Positions 15,790 to 25,224 of a stretch of DNA of 64,000 nt are shown here, in pieces (the first letter of the stretch is position 1; each line of letters begins with the position of its first letter). The DNA is taken from assembly GCA_947370975.1 (NCBI GenBank), contig CANBNG010000005.1, forward strand, positions 124,001 to 188,000. Direction: 5' to 3'. This DNA is from Beijerinckiaceae bacterium. Lineage in GTDB: Bacteria > Pseudomonadota > Alphaproteobacteria > Rhizobiales > Beijerinckiaceae. The position numbers and the translations under genes are program-made. Below the pieces are notes generated by a model. It was not told the DNA's origin. It saw only the letters and a list, made by a program, of their open reading frames with translations, and searched no databases.

Positions 15790-18123
15790 ATGGGTGAATA
15801 TGCGCTTGGACAGCCGGTGCCGCGCTTTGAAGATCCGCGGCTCATCCGCGGCGGCGGCAGGTATGTGGACGATCTCAGCATGCCGGGCATGGTCCATGGC
15901 GTCGTCGTCCGCTCGCAATATGCCCATGCGCGCATCCTCAAGATCGACACAACGCGCGCGCTGCAGGCGCCTGGCGTGCTCGCCGTCCTGACGGGGGACG
16001 ATTGGGCGGCTTCTGGCTATGGCGACCTGCCCATGCCCAAGGGCCGCAAGCGCCGCGATGGCTCGCCCATGCACACAGGCCGCTTCCCCGCGCTGACCAA
16101 GGACAAGGTGCGCTGGGTTGGCGATTACGTCGCCTTCGTCATTGCCGAAACCCTGTTCCAGGCGCACGACGCTGCCGAACTCGTCGATATCGAATATGAG
16201 CCGCTCACCCCCAATGTCGTCACGGGGCAAGCCGCAGACGAGGGCAAGCCGCTCGTCTGGGACGATTGCCCGAACAACATTTCCTTCGTCCATCTCGAGG
16301 GCAACAAGGAAAAGACCGACGCGGCTTTCGCCAAGGCCGACCACATCGTCCGGCACAGATTCGTCATCAACCGCGTCACGGCCGCGACCATGGAGCCGCG
16401 CGCCTGCATCGGCTATTATGACCCCGCCGCTGACCGCTACACGATCCACACCACGCTGCAACGCGCGATCCATTATCGCGGCCAGCTCGCACGCACGCTG
16501 CGCGTGCCCGAGAGCAAGGTGCATGTGATTGCCGGCGACATTGGCGGCTCGTTTGGCATGAAATCCGGCGTCTATAATGAAGTCGGCCTCGTGCTGCTCG
16601 CCTCCAGGACGGTCGGGCGTCCGGTGAAGTGGAACAGCACGCGCTCGGAAGCCTTTCTGAGCGATGCACAAGCACGCGACAATGTCACCGAGGCTGCGCT
16701 CGCACTCGACAAGAACGGCAAGTTTCTCGGCCTGCATGTGAAGACCATCGCCAACATCGGCGCCTATCTGCAGCCGGGCGGCGATGGCGGCGCGACCAGC
16801 AATCTGGGCACGCTTGCCGGCGTCTATACGACGCCCGCCATTCATGTCGATGTGACGGCTGTCTTCACCAACACAAATCCGATGCGCCCCTATCGCGGCA
16901 ACGGCCGCCCCGAGGCTGCCTATGTGCTCGAGCGCATGGTCGATCTCGCCGCGCGCGAATTAAAGATGGATCCGACGGAAATCCGCCGCATCAACATCAT
17001 CCCGCCCGAGTTGATGCCCTACAAGACGCCGCTGAAATTTACCTATGATTCCGGCGAGTTTGAGAAGGGCATGGATCTCGTGCTCGAAATGGCTGATTGG
17101 AAGGGCTTTGAAGCGCGCCGCGCGGAGTCGCGCAAGCGTGGCAAGCTGCGCGGCATCGGTCTTTCCAACTCCATCGAAAAGGCGGCAGCGCCGGGCTTCG
17201 AGGGCGCGGAAATTCGTTTTGACCGTTCGGGCACAGTGACCATTCTCTCGGGCGCCGTGACGCAGGGACAGGGCCATGAGACGGTGTTCAAGCAGCTCGT
17301 CTGCGACCGGCTCGGCGTGAAGCCGGACGATGTGCATTACGTGCAGGGCGATACGGACGCCGTCTTCTTTGGTGAGGGGACCGGTGGCTCGCGCACAGCC
17401 ACAGTCGGTGGCTCGGCCCTCCATTACGCGGCCGAGAAGATTGTCGACAAGGCGCAGAAGATTGCCGCCAAAATGCTCGGTCATGATGACATCGATTTCA
17501 AGGACGGCATTTTCACCAGCCGCTCGACCAACAACAGCCTGACGATTGGGGAAGTCGCGCGCGGCGCAACCAATCCCAAGAACATGCCCGAAGGCATGGA
17601 GCTTGGTCTCATCGCCAGCGCCGTCTACGCCAATGACCTCATGAACTACCCCAATGGCAGCCATGTTTGCGAATTGGAGATCGATGAGGAAACCGGCAAG
17701 GTCGAATTGTTGCGCTACAATGTCGTGGACGATGTCGGCAATGTGCTCAATCCGCTGCTGCTCAAGGGGCAGATCCATGGCGGCGTCGCACAGGGCGTTG
17801 GCCAGATGCTGATGGAAGATCTGACCTACGATCCCCAAAGCGGCGAATTGCTCGCGGGCTCGTTCATCGATTACGCCATGCCGCATGCCGACAATTTCTG
17901 CGCGATTGAAGTCAAGAGCAATCCAGTGCCCACAGCCACCAATCCGCTCGGCGTGAAGGGTGCGGGCGAGGCAGGCTGCGTCGGCGCTCTGCCGGCGGTC
18001 GCCAATGCGCTTGCCGATGCGCTCAGCGTCTACGGCATCAACGATGTGCCCATGCCCGCAACGCCTGCCCGCGTGTGGCACATGATGCAAACGGCAAAGG
18101 CAAAGCTTGCCGCCGCGCAATAG
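15790..18123 (+). CDS. Xanthine dehydrogenase/CoxL-family molybdenum hydroxylase large subunit
   Basis: 777 residues from ATG 15790. Family landmarks are GQPVPRFEDPRLIRGGGRYVDD at the N-terminus, GDIGGSFGMKSG, PYRGNGRPEAAY (active-site loop region), GAVTQGQGHETVFKQ and the molybdenum-site Glu loop GVKGAGEAGCVGA near the C-terminus. It binds molybdopterin cytosine dinucleotide and hydroxylates an aromatic or aldehyde substrate. The FAD (CoxM) and 2Fe-2S (CoxS) subunit genes that normally flank it are absent on both sides, so they must be encoded elsewhere or this is a stand-alone type. The modABC operon some 9 kb away could supply its metal. Confidence 0.9.
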   Translation: MGEYALGQPVPRFEDPRLIRGGGRYVDDLSMPGMVHGVVVRSQYAHARILKIDTTRALQAPGVLAVLTGDDWAASGYGDLPMPKGRKRRDGSPMHTGRFPALTKDKVRWVGDYVAFVIAETLFQAHDAAELVDIEYEPLTPNVVTGQAADEGKPLVWDDCPNNISFVHLEGNKEKTDAAFAKADHIVRHRFVINRVTAATMEPRACIGYYDPAADRYTIHTTLQRAIHYRGQLARTLRVPESKVHVIAGDIGGSFGMKSGVYNEVGLVLLASRTVGRPVKWNSTRSEAFLSDAQARDNVTEAALALDKNGKFLGLHVKTIANIGAYLQPGGDGGATSNLGTLAGVYTTPAIHVDVTAVFTNTNPMRPYRGNGRPEAAYVLERMVDLAARELKMDPTEIRRINIIPPELMPYKTPLKFTYDSGEFEKGMDLVLEMADWKGFEARRAESRKRGKLRGIGLSNSIEKAAAPGFEGAEIRFDRSGTVTILSGAVTQGQGHETVFKQLVCDRLGVKPDDVHYVQGDTDAVFFGEGTGGSRTATVGGSALHYAAEKIVDKAQKIAAKMLGHDDIDFKDGIFTSRSTNNSLTIGEVARGATNPKNMPEGMELGLIASAVYANDLMNYPNGSHVCELEIDEETGKVELLRYNVVDDVGNVLNPLLLKGQIHGGVAQGVGQMLMEDLTYDPQSGELLAGSFIDYAMPHADNFCAIEVKSNPVPTATNPLGVKGAGEAGCVGALPAVANALADALSVYGINDVPMPATPARVWHMMQTAKAKLAAAQ

Positions 18124-18146
18124 GCGCAAGCGATATCAACGAAACC

Positions 18147-18172
18147 ATTCACGCGCAGAAATGCGCGTGAAT
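18147..18172. terminator. Perfect 11-bp hairpin with GAAA tetraloop
   Basis: ATTCACGCGCA, loop GAAA, TGCGCGTGAAT, 24 bases after the molybdenum hydroxylase stop. There is no run of T directly after the stem, so it may be a terminator without U-tract, an RNA-stabilising 3' hairpin, or a palindromic operator for the downstream PhaC-like gene. Confidence 0.5.
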
Positions 18173-18281
18173 AAGCAACATTTCTTGCATTGGTCGAAAG
18201 ACTGCGTTAACTAACACCCGGGCGTATAAATTTTCTGGGGGGTGAGACTTAACCCGATTTTTTTAAAGGGAAGGTCCACTG

Positions 18282-19394
18282 ATGGACAAAATTAACAGGC
18301 GCGTTCAAAGAGATATTACAAAAGACATTTCTGTGCCTGAAACAAGAGACGGCGGCTCGCACTGGCTCAAGCAGTTCAGCGATTGCCTCAATCCGCAACC
18401 TGTGGATACGGCAAAGTTCACGCTGGAAAATGCGGTTTTCTGCACCTATTCAACCATGCGCCTGCGCGTGTTCAACAAGCGCAAATCCCGTCAGGGCCCG
18501 GCAACATTGATCGTCGCGCCTGTGGCCGTGCAGGATGCCGGTTTTACCGATCTCATGAGCGGTCATTCGCTGATCGAGCTTTTGTGCGAAACAGCGCCGG
18601 GGCCGATCTATCTGACGGACTGGTTCTCCGCGACGCCCGAGATGCGTTACTTTTCAATCGACACCTATCTTGCCGATCTCAATGTCGCGATTGACGATAT
18701 TGGTGGCGCGGTCGATTGCGTCGGCCTCTGCCAGGGCGGCTGGCTGGCGCTGCTTCATGCCGCGCGGTTTCCGCAAAAAATCCGCCGCCTCGTGCTGGCC
18801 GGCACGCCCGTGGATACAAGCGTGAAATCCTCGCCCATGTCGCGCCATGCCCTCACCCTGGTGCAGGGCCATGATGAATTGCCCGGCGATTGCGTGATCA
18901 ATGCCGGCCAATGGCTCGCGCGGCTTGGCACGACGCAGGGCTTTGAACGCGCCGCCATGGATTCGCTTCAACGCAATCCGGGCTCCTTCACCAAGGCCGA
19001 CATGCGCGCTGTCTCGCGCTATGAGGATTGGGCGCGGCGCAGCATCGATCTGCCGGGGCGCTATTGTCGCGAGATGCTGAGCGGGCTCTTTGCCGGTAAC
19101 AGGATTGCGCAAGGCACGTGCACAGCGCTCGGCCGCGTCATCGACCTCAAGACCGTGCGTATTCCGCTGTTTGTTCTCTGCGGCGCGTTTGACGAGATCA
19201 CGCCCAAGGAACAGGCGCTTGCCGTGCACAATCTGGTGGGTACGGCCAAGGGGCGCATGCGCAGCCTTGTGGCGCCCTGCGGGCATTTCGCGCTGTTTGT
19301 GGGTGCAGGCACATTGTCGCGCGAGTGGCGCACGATTGCGAGCTGGCTCAGCAGCAAAGCCCCGCTTGCAAAGAACCGCGCCCTCAAAGGCTGA
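18282..19394 (+). CDS. PhaC-like (class III-sized) alpha/beta-hydrolase with Cys nucleophile
   Basis: 370 residues. The nucleophile elbow reads VGLCQGGWLALL (Cys150), the GxCxGG form diagnostic of polyhydroxyalkanoate synthases. An Asp in GAFDEIT (Asp304) and a His in PCGHFALF (His335) complete a triad spaced almost exactly as in class III PhaC (Cys149, Asp302, His331 in Allochromatium). No PhaE partner, PhaA/B or phasin is adjacent. It could be a divergent PHA synthase, a PHA-synthase-like acyltransferase or a depolymerase. ATG 18282 is preceded by GGGAAGG. It ends in a hairpin that overlaps its own stop codon. Confidence 0.7.
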   Translation: MDKINRRVQRDITKDISVPETRDGGSHWLKQFSDCLNPQPVDTAKFTLENAVFCTYSTMRLRVFNKRKSRQGPATLIVAPVAVQDAGFTDLMSGHSLIELLCETAPGPIYLTDWFSATPEMRYFSIDTYLADLNVAIDDIGGAVDCVGLCQGGWLALLHAARFPQKIRRLVLAGTPVDTSVKSSPMSRHALTLVQGHDELPGDCVINAGQWLARLGTTQGFERAAMDSLQRNPGSFTKADMRAVSRYEDWARRSIDLPGRYCREMLSGLFAGNRIAQGTCTALGRVIDLKTVRIPLFVLCGAFDEITPKEQALAVHNLVGTAKGRMRSLVAPCGHFALFVGAGTLSREWRTIASWLSSKAPLAKNRALKG

Positions 19395-19401
19395 GGGCGC
19401 G
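19377..19401. terminator. Hairpin between convergent genes
   Basis: CGCGCCCTCA, loop AAGGC, TGAGGGCGCG: a perfect 10-bp stem that includes the PhaC-like stop codon and lies about 20 bases from the convergent gene's stop. No T-run follows on either strand, so termination would be weak or factor-dependent; it is equally suited to both strands. Confidence 0.5.
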
Positions 19402-19421
19402 GCGCAAGCGGAAATGCAGTC

Positions 19422-20156
19422 CTAGACCATGGACGGCAGGGTTTCGAGCAGATGGCCATAGCCACCGCGCTTTTCGTTCACATGCAGGCGCTTCTGGAAC
19501 TCCCAGACGCGCGCAGTCACGGGATGGACCACCGGCACGCCAAGATCCTTCTCAAGCATTTCGAGAATGTGGAGCGTGCGCCAGCCCGAGCCCAGCATGT
19601 AGATCGCATCCGCGCCCTTGTGCTTGAGGAAGCTCTTCTTGATGTGGGTGTAGATTTGCTCGCCCGAGAGCTCCTGCACCTTGTTGAAGGGCACATCGAT
19701 ACCCTCCATGCAGCGCACGTCGAAATCGGCATCGCGGAAATAGCGCGCGAATGTGTCGTTGATCTCGCCCTGGAAATAGCTGACGCCGACGATGCTCTTT
19801 GCACCCAGCGCACGCAGCGCGGAAATATGGTTCTGGCCGGAGGTGAAGATCGGGGTCTTGTATTTTTCTTCCCAGCCGCCGACGATTCGCGTCTCCTCCT
19901 CGCGGCCAAGCACCATGAAGGGCGGTGCGCCATTGGGGTGGATGGCGTCGCATTCCTGTTCGGCGCAGAGCGCGATCTGCTGCTCATAGGCGCCCATCAC
20001 CGTCTTGAATTCATCGGTCGTGCCGCGGCGAATGTTGATGAACAGCGGAATGACGCCGATGCCATCGGGCAGGAGGCGAATGAATTCCTCCGTCGCGCCA
20101 GGCCGCAATGTCGGGTGAATGATGCCGGCGATGCCACGCCATGCCGAAAAGGCCAT
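19422..20156 (-). CDS. AMDase/Asp-Glu racemase-fold protein lacking both catalytic cysteines
   Basis: 244 residues from ATG 20156, supported by GGGAGGAG. The sequence follows the maleate isomerase/arylmalonate decarboxylase family: IAGIIHPTLRPG, GAPPFMVLG, TSGQNHISALRALG, GVSYFQGEIND, EGIDVPF, YMLGSGWRTLHILEML, PVVHPVTARVW. The two Cys expected at the AIHPNGAPP and MLGSGW positions are absent, so the two-base racemase/isomerase mechanism cannot operate as usual. It may be a decarboxylase, hydrolase or binding protein of a cysteine-free subfamily. It lies 66 bases behind spoVR on the same strand but probably belongs functionally to the degradative block on its other side. Confidence 0.75.
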   Translation of the reverse strand: MAFSAWRGIAGIIHPTLRPGATEEFIRLLPDGIGVIPLFINIRRGTTDEFKTVMGAYEQQIALCAEQECDAIHPNGAPPFMVLGREEETRIVGGWEEKYKTPIFTSGQNHISALRALGAKSIVGVSYFQGEINDTFARYFRDADFDVRCMEGIDVPFNKVQELSGEQIYTHIKKSFLKHKGADAIYMLGSGWRTLHILEMLEKDLGVPVVHPVTARVWEFQKRLHVNEKRGGYGHLLETLPSMV

Positions 20157-20222
20157 GTAAAACTCCTCCCTGAACCTCGCGCGCGCTCTTGCGGCGCACG
20201 CTTTTGAGGCGCGCATTCTGGC

Positions 20223-21773
20223 TCAGGGCGTGGTGCTTTGGAAGCCCTGATGATCGCGCACGCGCGGCTCGGCTGTGTGCTCGCGCAAGCCATTGCCGTG
20301 CTCGTCGACCTCGCGCAGCAGCACGGGATAGCCCCAGAGATCGGCGAGATAGCCCAGCACTTCACTGGCCTCGCGCGAGGCCAGCAAGCGGCCGTCGCGC
20401 ACCGAATGCTGAAGCATGAGGCGGCGGTCGCCCGCCAGATCCACAGCCACAACTTCGATCTGGGGATCGGCGTGGCCAATGTCATATTCGCGCGCAAGTG
20501 CGCGGCGAATGCGCCGATAGCCACGCTCGTCATGAATGGCTTCCACCCGCAAGGTCGGCTCGGCAGGATCATCCACCAGATGAAACATCCGCCAGTCGCG
20601 CATCACGCGCGGGGAGAGATATTGCGCGATGAAACTCTCGTCGCGATAATTGGCCCAGATATCCTTGAGCCCGTTCACCGGATCATTGCAGCCCGCAAGG
20701 TCTGGAAACCATGCACGATCCTCATCCGTCGGGCTCACGCAGATGCGCTCAAGATCCTGCATCATCGCAAAGCCCAGCGCATAAGGATTGATGCTGGAAA
20801 AGCGGCGATCGTCGAAAGGCGGTTGGAAGACGACATTGGTGTGCGAGGTCAGAAATTCGAGAAATGCCCCATCTGTAATGTTTCCGGCCTCATGCAGGCG
20901 GTTCATGATCTTGTAATGCACATAGGTCGCCGTGCCCTCGTTCATCACTTTCGTCTGCCGCTGGGGCTGAAAATATTGGCCGAGCAAACGCACGATGCGC
21001 AGCAATTCGCGCTGCCAGGGCGCAAGACGGGGCGCGGTCTTTTCGAGAAAATAGAGAATATTCTCCTGCGGCAGTTCGAGCAGCTCGGAGAGGCGCTCCT
21101 GTGGCGTGCGAATGACGGTTTTTGGCGCGCCGCCGGGCAGCGTCTCCCATAATTCATTATAAACAAGCTCGTCATGCGCGCGCCTTTGCTCGGCACGCGC
21201 CTGCTCTGTCTTGAAATCGATCCTGCGTCGGCGCGGCGAGCGATGCACGCCATGGCTCATCAAGGCGTGAGCGGCATCGAGCAGGCGCTCGACATTGCGC
21301 TCGCCATAGGTCTCCTCGCATTGGGCGATATAGGCGCGCGCAAATTGTAGATAATCGAGAATACCGGCAGCATCCGTCCAGTCGCGGAACAATTGGTTGT
21401 TACGAAAGAAGTGGTTGTGCCCGAAGGCTGCATGGGCAATCACCAAAGTCTGCATCAACGCCGAATTACCCTCCATTATATAGGAAATACAGGGGCTCGA
21501 ATTGATGACAAGTTCATAAGCAAGATCGGTGTGGCCCTTGCGATAATGCCCCTCGTGCTGCACGAAGCGTTTTCCAAACGACCAATGCCCATAATAAATC
21601 GGCATGCCGGAACCCGCATAGGCATCCAGCATCTGTTCGGCGGTGATGACCTCGATCTGGTTGGGATAGACCTCAAGCTTCATCTCGCCCAATGCAACCT
21701 CTTCCACCCGGTCATGGATGCGCTGGATTGTCTCGAAGCTCCAGTCGCTTCCCTCAAACAGCAGAGCGCTCAT
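20223..21773 (-). CDS. ycgB: SpoVR/YcgB family protein
   Basis: 516 residues. SpoVR-family stretches include EVYPNQIEVITAEQMLDAYAG, MPIYYGHWSFGKRF, AYELVINSSPCISYIMEGN, AHAAFGHNHFFRNN and the MNEGTATYVHYKIMNRLHE region. Its role is unresolved; in enterobacteria ycgB belongs to the RpoS regulon and in Bacillus SpoVR affects spore cortex. The start ATG overlaps the stop of the DUF444 gene by one base (TGATG), and prkA lies upstream, reproducing the conserved prkA-yeaH-ycgB operon. Confidence 0.93.
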   Translation of the reverse strand: MSALLFEGSDWSFETIQRIHDRVEEVALGEMKLEVYPNQIEVITAEQMLDAYAGSGMPIYYGHWSFGKRFVQHEGHYRKGHTDLAYELVINSSPCISYIMEGNSALMQTLVIAHAAFGHNHFFRNNQLFRDWTDAAGILDYLQFARAYIAQCEETYGERNVERLLDAAHALMSHGVHRSPRRRRIDFKTEQARAEQRRAHDELVYNELWETLPGGAPKTVIRTPQERLSELLELPQENILYFLEKTAPRLAPWQRELLRIVRLLGQYFQPQRQTKVMNEGTATYVHYKIMNRLHEAGNITDGAFLEFLTSHTNVVFQPPFDDRRFSSINPYALGFAMMQDLERICVSPTDEDRAWFPDLAGCNDPVNGLKDIWANYRDESFIAQYLSPRVMRDWRMFHLVDDPAEPTLRVEAIHDERGYRRIRRALAREYDIGHADPQIEVVAVDLAGDRRLMLQHSVRDGRLLASREASEVLGYLADLWGYPVLLREVDEHGNGLREHTAEPRVRDHQGFQSTTP

Positions 21774-23056
21774 CAGGATGATGCCTCCAATGCCTCGTTC
21801 CGCCGCCTGAACAGCTCGCGGAACACGGGATAGATTTCCTGGCGCATCGTCACGCGGCGCATGCTTGGCCCTGGCGAGAGCGTGTCATAGGTTTTCCAGA
21901 GGCTCGACATGGGCGTGTCGCTGTGGGGCTCATCGACTTCGAGATAGGCGTAATATTGGCTTAAAGGCAGCAGGCCATCGCGCATCAGCGCGGTCGCGCG
22001 TTCATTGTCGCCGCTCTCATTGTCGCCGTCGGACGCCTGCGCAATATAGATGTTCCATTCGGAGACCGGGTAGCGCTCGCCAATGACGCGCATTGCCTCC
22101 TCGAGCGCCGAGGATACGCGCGTGCCCCCGGTTTCGCGGCTTTCGAAAAAGGTCTTTTCATCGACCTCGCGCGCCTCGTCGGTGTGGCGGATGAAGACGA
22201 CTTCGACCTGCTTGTAGCGGCGCTGCAGGAAGACATAGAGCAGCATGAAAAAGCGCTTCGCCATATCCTTCATATGCTCGGTCATCGAGCCTGACACATC
22301 CATGATGCAGAACATGACCGCCTGTGCGATGGGGCGCGGCGAGGGTTCGAAACGGCGGTAGCGAATATCGATCGGATCGATATAGGGAATGGCGCGCGTG
22401 CGCAGCCCATGCGTCTCAATCAAGGCGCGCACGCTCTGCGCCTGCGCTTCATCACCCGCAGCCTCCGCCTCTGCCAGAGCCTTGCGCAAGCGCTCAAGCT
22501 CCTCGGGCTTGGGCCGGTGCAAAGCCATGCGCCGCGAGAGTGCATTGCGCATGGTGCGCGAGACGGCGAGATTGGCCGGCGAGCCGCCACGCGTAAAACC
22601 CGCACGGCGCAGCCCGCTTGACTCCGTCAAGGAGAGCTTGCGGCGCTCGAGATCCGGCAGTTCGAGATCTTCCATAAAGAGATTGAGAAATTCCTCGGCT
22701 GACAGCGCGACCTTGAATTCATCTTCGCCGCCACCGCCCTCGCCAGACTTCGAGCCCTTGCCTTTGCCGGAGCCTCCACCGGGCGGCCGCGCGATGCGAT
22801 CACCTTCCAGAAACTCCTTGTTACCAGGCAGAACGCGGCTGTGCGTTCCTTCGCGGCCGGTATGGAAGGAGGGTTCGTCAATGCCGCGCGCCGGTATGAT
22901 GACGACGCCGCCCTCGCCAATGTCACGAATGGGCCGCGCCGCGGAGACATTGCGCACCGCCTCGCGCAAGACCTTGCCGGCGCGGCGGAGAAAGCGCTGC
23001 CGGTTGGGCAGGCTTTTCCCGGACGGATTCAGGCGGCGATCGATGACATACATCAT
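21773..23056 (-). CDS. yeaH: YeaH/YhbH family protein (DUF444)
   Basis: 427 residues. N-terminal YVIDRRLNPSGKSLPNRQRFLRR and SARPIRDIG, a glycine/lysine-rich linker (GGGSGKGKGSKSGEGGGGEDEF), then a von Willebrand-A-like domain with a MIDAS-type motif (CIMDVSGSMTEHMKD), and GGTRVSSALEEAM. It is the partner of PrkA; in E. coli YeaG and YeaH interact during nitrogen starvation. Start ATG 23056 (or the next codon, also ATG) has GGAG just upstream; nine bases separate it from the prkA stop. Confidence 0.93.
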   Translation of the reverse strand: MMYVIDRRLNPSGKSLPNRQRFLRRAGKVLREAVRNVSAARPIRDIGEGGVVIIPARGIDEPSFHTGREGTHSRVLPGNKEFLEGDRIARPPGGGSGKGKGSKSGEGGGGEDEFKVALSAEEFLNLFMEDLELPDLERRKLSLTESSGLRRAGFTRGGSPANLAVSRTMRNALSRRMALHRPKPEELERLRKALAEAEAAGDEAQAQSVRALIETHGLRTRAIPYIDPIDIRYRRFEPSPRPIAQAVMFCIMDVSGSMTEHMKDMAKRFFMLLYVFLQRRYKQVEVVFIRHTDEAREVDEKTFFESRETGGTRVSSALEEAMRVIGERYPVSEWNIYIAQASDGDNESGDNERATALMRDGLLPLSQYYAYLEVDEPHSDTPMSSLWKTYDTLSPGPSMRRVTMRQEIYPVFRELFRRRNEALEASS

Positions 23057-23065
23057 GCATCTCCG

Positions 23066-25012
23066 TCAGGCAGATTGCTTGACCCGCATGTACCATTCCA
23101 CAAGGCGGCGGACCTGGCGCTCGGTGTAGCCGCGCGCCGCCATGCGCGCGACGAAATCGCTGTGCTTCTTCTCGCTCTCGCCATCCTTCTTCGAACCGAA
23201 GCTGATGACGGGCAGAAGATCCTCGACCTGGCTGAACATGCGCCGCTCGATCACTTCGCGAATTTTCTCATAGCTCGTCCATGACGGATTTCTGCCGCCA
23301 TTGGCCGCGCGCGAGCGCAAGGCGAATTTCACGACTTCATTGCGGAAGTCCTTCGGATTGGCGATTCCCGCCGGTTTCTCGATCTTGGTCAGCTCCTGAT
23401 TGAGCAATTCGCGATCGAGCAATTGGCCGGTGTCAGGATCCTTGAAATCGAGATCCTCGATCCAGGCGTCGGCATAATCGACATAGCGGTCGAAGAGGTT
23501 CTGCCCGTAGTCGTGATAGCTCTCAAGATAGGCCTTCTGAATTTCGTGCCCGATGAATTCAGCGTAACGGGGCGCAAGATCGGCCTTGATATATTCAAGA
23601 TAGCGCTTCTCGATGTCGGGCGGCAGCTGGTCGCGGCGGATCGCCTGTTCAAGCACGAACATGAGATGCACGGGATCAGCGCCGATCTCGACGGAATCAT
23701 GGTTGAAGGCCGCCGCCAGAACCTTGAAGGCAAAGCGCGTCGAGACGCCGTCCATGCCCTCGTCCGGCCCGGCGGCATCCTTGTATTCCTGCAACGATCT
23801 CGCGCGCGGATCGGTCTCGCGAATGCTTTCGCCATCATAGACGCGCAATTTTGAAAACGCGCTCGAATTTTCATGCACGCGCAGGCGCGAAAGGACAGAG
23901 AAACGCGCGAGCATTTCGAGCGTGGCTGGTGCGCATGGCGCATTGGCGAGTTCGGAGCCGCGGATCAGTTTGTCATAAATGCGCTGCTCTTCGGTCGCGC
24001 GCAGGCAATAGGGCACCTTGATAAGATAAATACGGTCGAGAAAGGCCTCGTTGTTCTTGTTCGCGCGGAAGCTCTGCCATTCGGATTCATTGGAATGGGC
24101 GAGGATGATGCCGGCAAAGGGAATGGCCCCGATATTTTCGGTGCCGATATAATTGCCCTCCTGCGTTGCAGTCAGCAACGGATGCAGCATCTTGATCGGT
24201 GCCTTGAACATTTCGACAAATTCGAGAATGCCCTGATTGGCGCGGTTAAGTCCGCCCGAATAGGAATAGGCGTCAGGATCGTTCTGCGCGAGCGTCTCGA
24301 GCTTGCGAATATCGACCTTGCCGACGAGGGAGGAAATATCCTGATTGTTTTCATCCCCGGGCTCGGTCTTGGCCACGCCAACCTGGCGCAGCCGCGAGGG
24401 CATAAGCTTGACGACGCGGAACTGGCCGATATCGCCACCAAATTCATCGAGCCGCTTCAGGCACCACGGCGACATCAGTCCCGTCAGGCGGCGGCGCGGA
24501 ATATTGAAGCGCGATTCAAGTTCGGCGCCCATCGTCTCAGGATCGAACAGCGCAAGCGGAGATTCAAATACCGGGCTCACATCATGGCCGGCCTTGAGCA
24601 CATAGATCGGCTTGACCTCCATCAGCGCCTTGAGGCGCTCGGCGAGCGAGGACTTGCCCCCGCCCACGGGCCCCAGCAGATAGAGAATCTGCTTGCGCTC
24701 CTCGAGCCCCTGCGCGGCATGGCGGAAGAAGGCGACGATGCGCTCGACCGTATCTTCCATGCCGTAGAATTCGGCAAAGGCTGGATAGGTGCGAATGGTG
24801 CGGTTTGAAAAGATACGCCCAAGCCGCGCGTCTTTGCTTGTATCGACGATGACCGGTTCACCGATGGCGGCAAGAATCCGCTCAGGTGCGCTGGCATAGG
24901 CCATCGGATCGGTACGGCACAGCTCCAGATAGTCTGGAACCGACATTTCGGTTTCACGGCGCGTTTGGAAGCTTTCCGAATAACGGGTCAGGAGATCGTG
25001 CGCAAATGTCAT
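23066..25012 (-). CDS. prkA: PrkA-type serine protein kinase (YeaG)
   Basis: 648 residues, typical length. An AAA-like N-terminal domain has Walker A LLGPVGGGKSSLAERLK and upstream FFRHAAQGLEERKQILYL; the C-terminal half carries the PrkA kinase-like region (YLEYIKADLAPRYAEFIG..., FRNEVVKFALRSRA). It is a cytoplasmic stress-linked kinase or AAA ATPase. First gene of prkA-yeaH-spoVR; GAGGATGGGAA precedes ATG 25012. The 212 bases upstream contain no gene and presumably the promoter, but no clear sigma motif could be assigned. Confidence 0.95.
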   Translation of the reverse strand: MTFAHDLLTRYSESFQTRRETEMSVPDYLELCRTDPMAYASAPERILAAIGEPVIVDTSKDARLGRIFSNRTIRTYPAFAEFYGMEDTVERIVAFFRHAAQGLEERKQILYLLGPVGGGKSSLAERLKALMEVKPIYVLKAGHDVSPVFESPLALFDPETMGAELESRFNIPRRRLTGLMSPWCLKRLDEFGGDIGQFRVVKLMPSRLRQVGVAKTEPGDENNQDISSLVGKVDIRKLETLAQNDPDAYSYSGGLNRANQGILEFVEMFKAPIKMLHPLLTATQEGNYIGTENIGAIPFAGIILAHSNESEWQSFRANKNNEAFLDRIYLIKVPYCLRATEEQRIYDKLIRGSELANAPCAPATLEMLARFSVLSRLRVHENSSAFSKLRVYDGESIRETDPRARSLQEYKDAAGPDEGMDGVSTRFAFKVLAAAFNHDSVEIGADPVHLMFVLEQAIRRDQLPPDIEKRYLEYIKADLAPRYAEFIGHEIQKAYLESYHDYGQNLFDRYVDYADAWIEDLDFKDPDTGQLLDRELLNQELTKIEKPAGIANPKDFRNEVVKFALRSRAANGGRNPSWTSYEKIREVIERRMFSQVEDLLPVISFGSKKDGESEKKHSDFVARMAARGYTERQVRRLVEWYMRVKQSA

Positions 25013-25224
25013 TTCCCATCCTCATCCGAACGGCGACTGCAACGACTCGCATATAGGTTTGAGGTCACAGCCCCGCTTGTCAACGCAAACATCTACGCCA
25101 AGGTTTCAGGTGACGGCTTGCGTTTGCAGCAGATAAGTATCAATGCGCAGATGGCGGTATGGTGGCGGGCTGCAATCACAAGTTTGACGCTTTGTGACGA
25201 AACGCAGGTTTTAGCGTGCGATAT

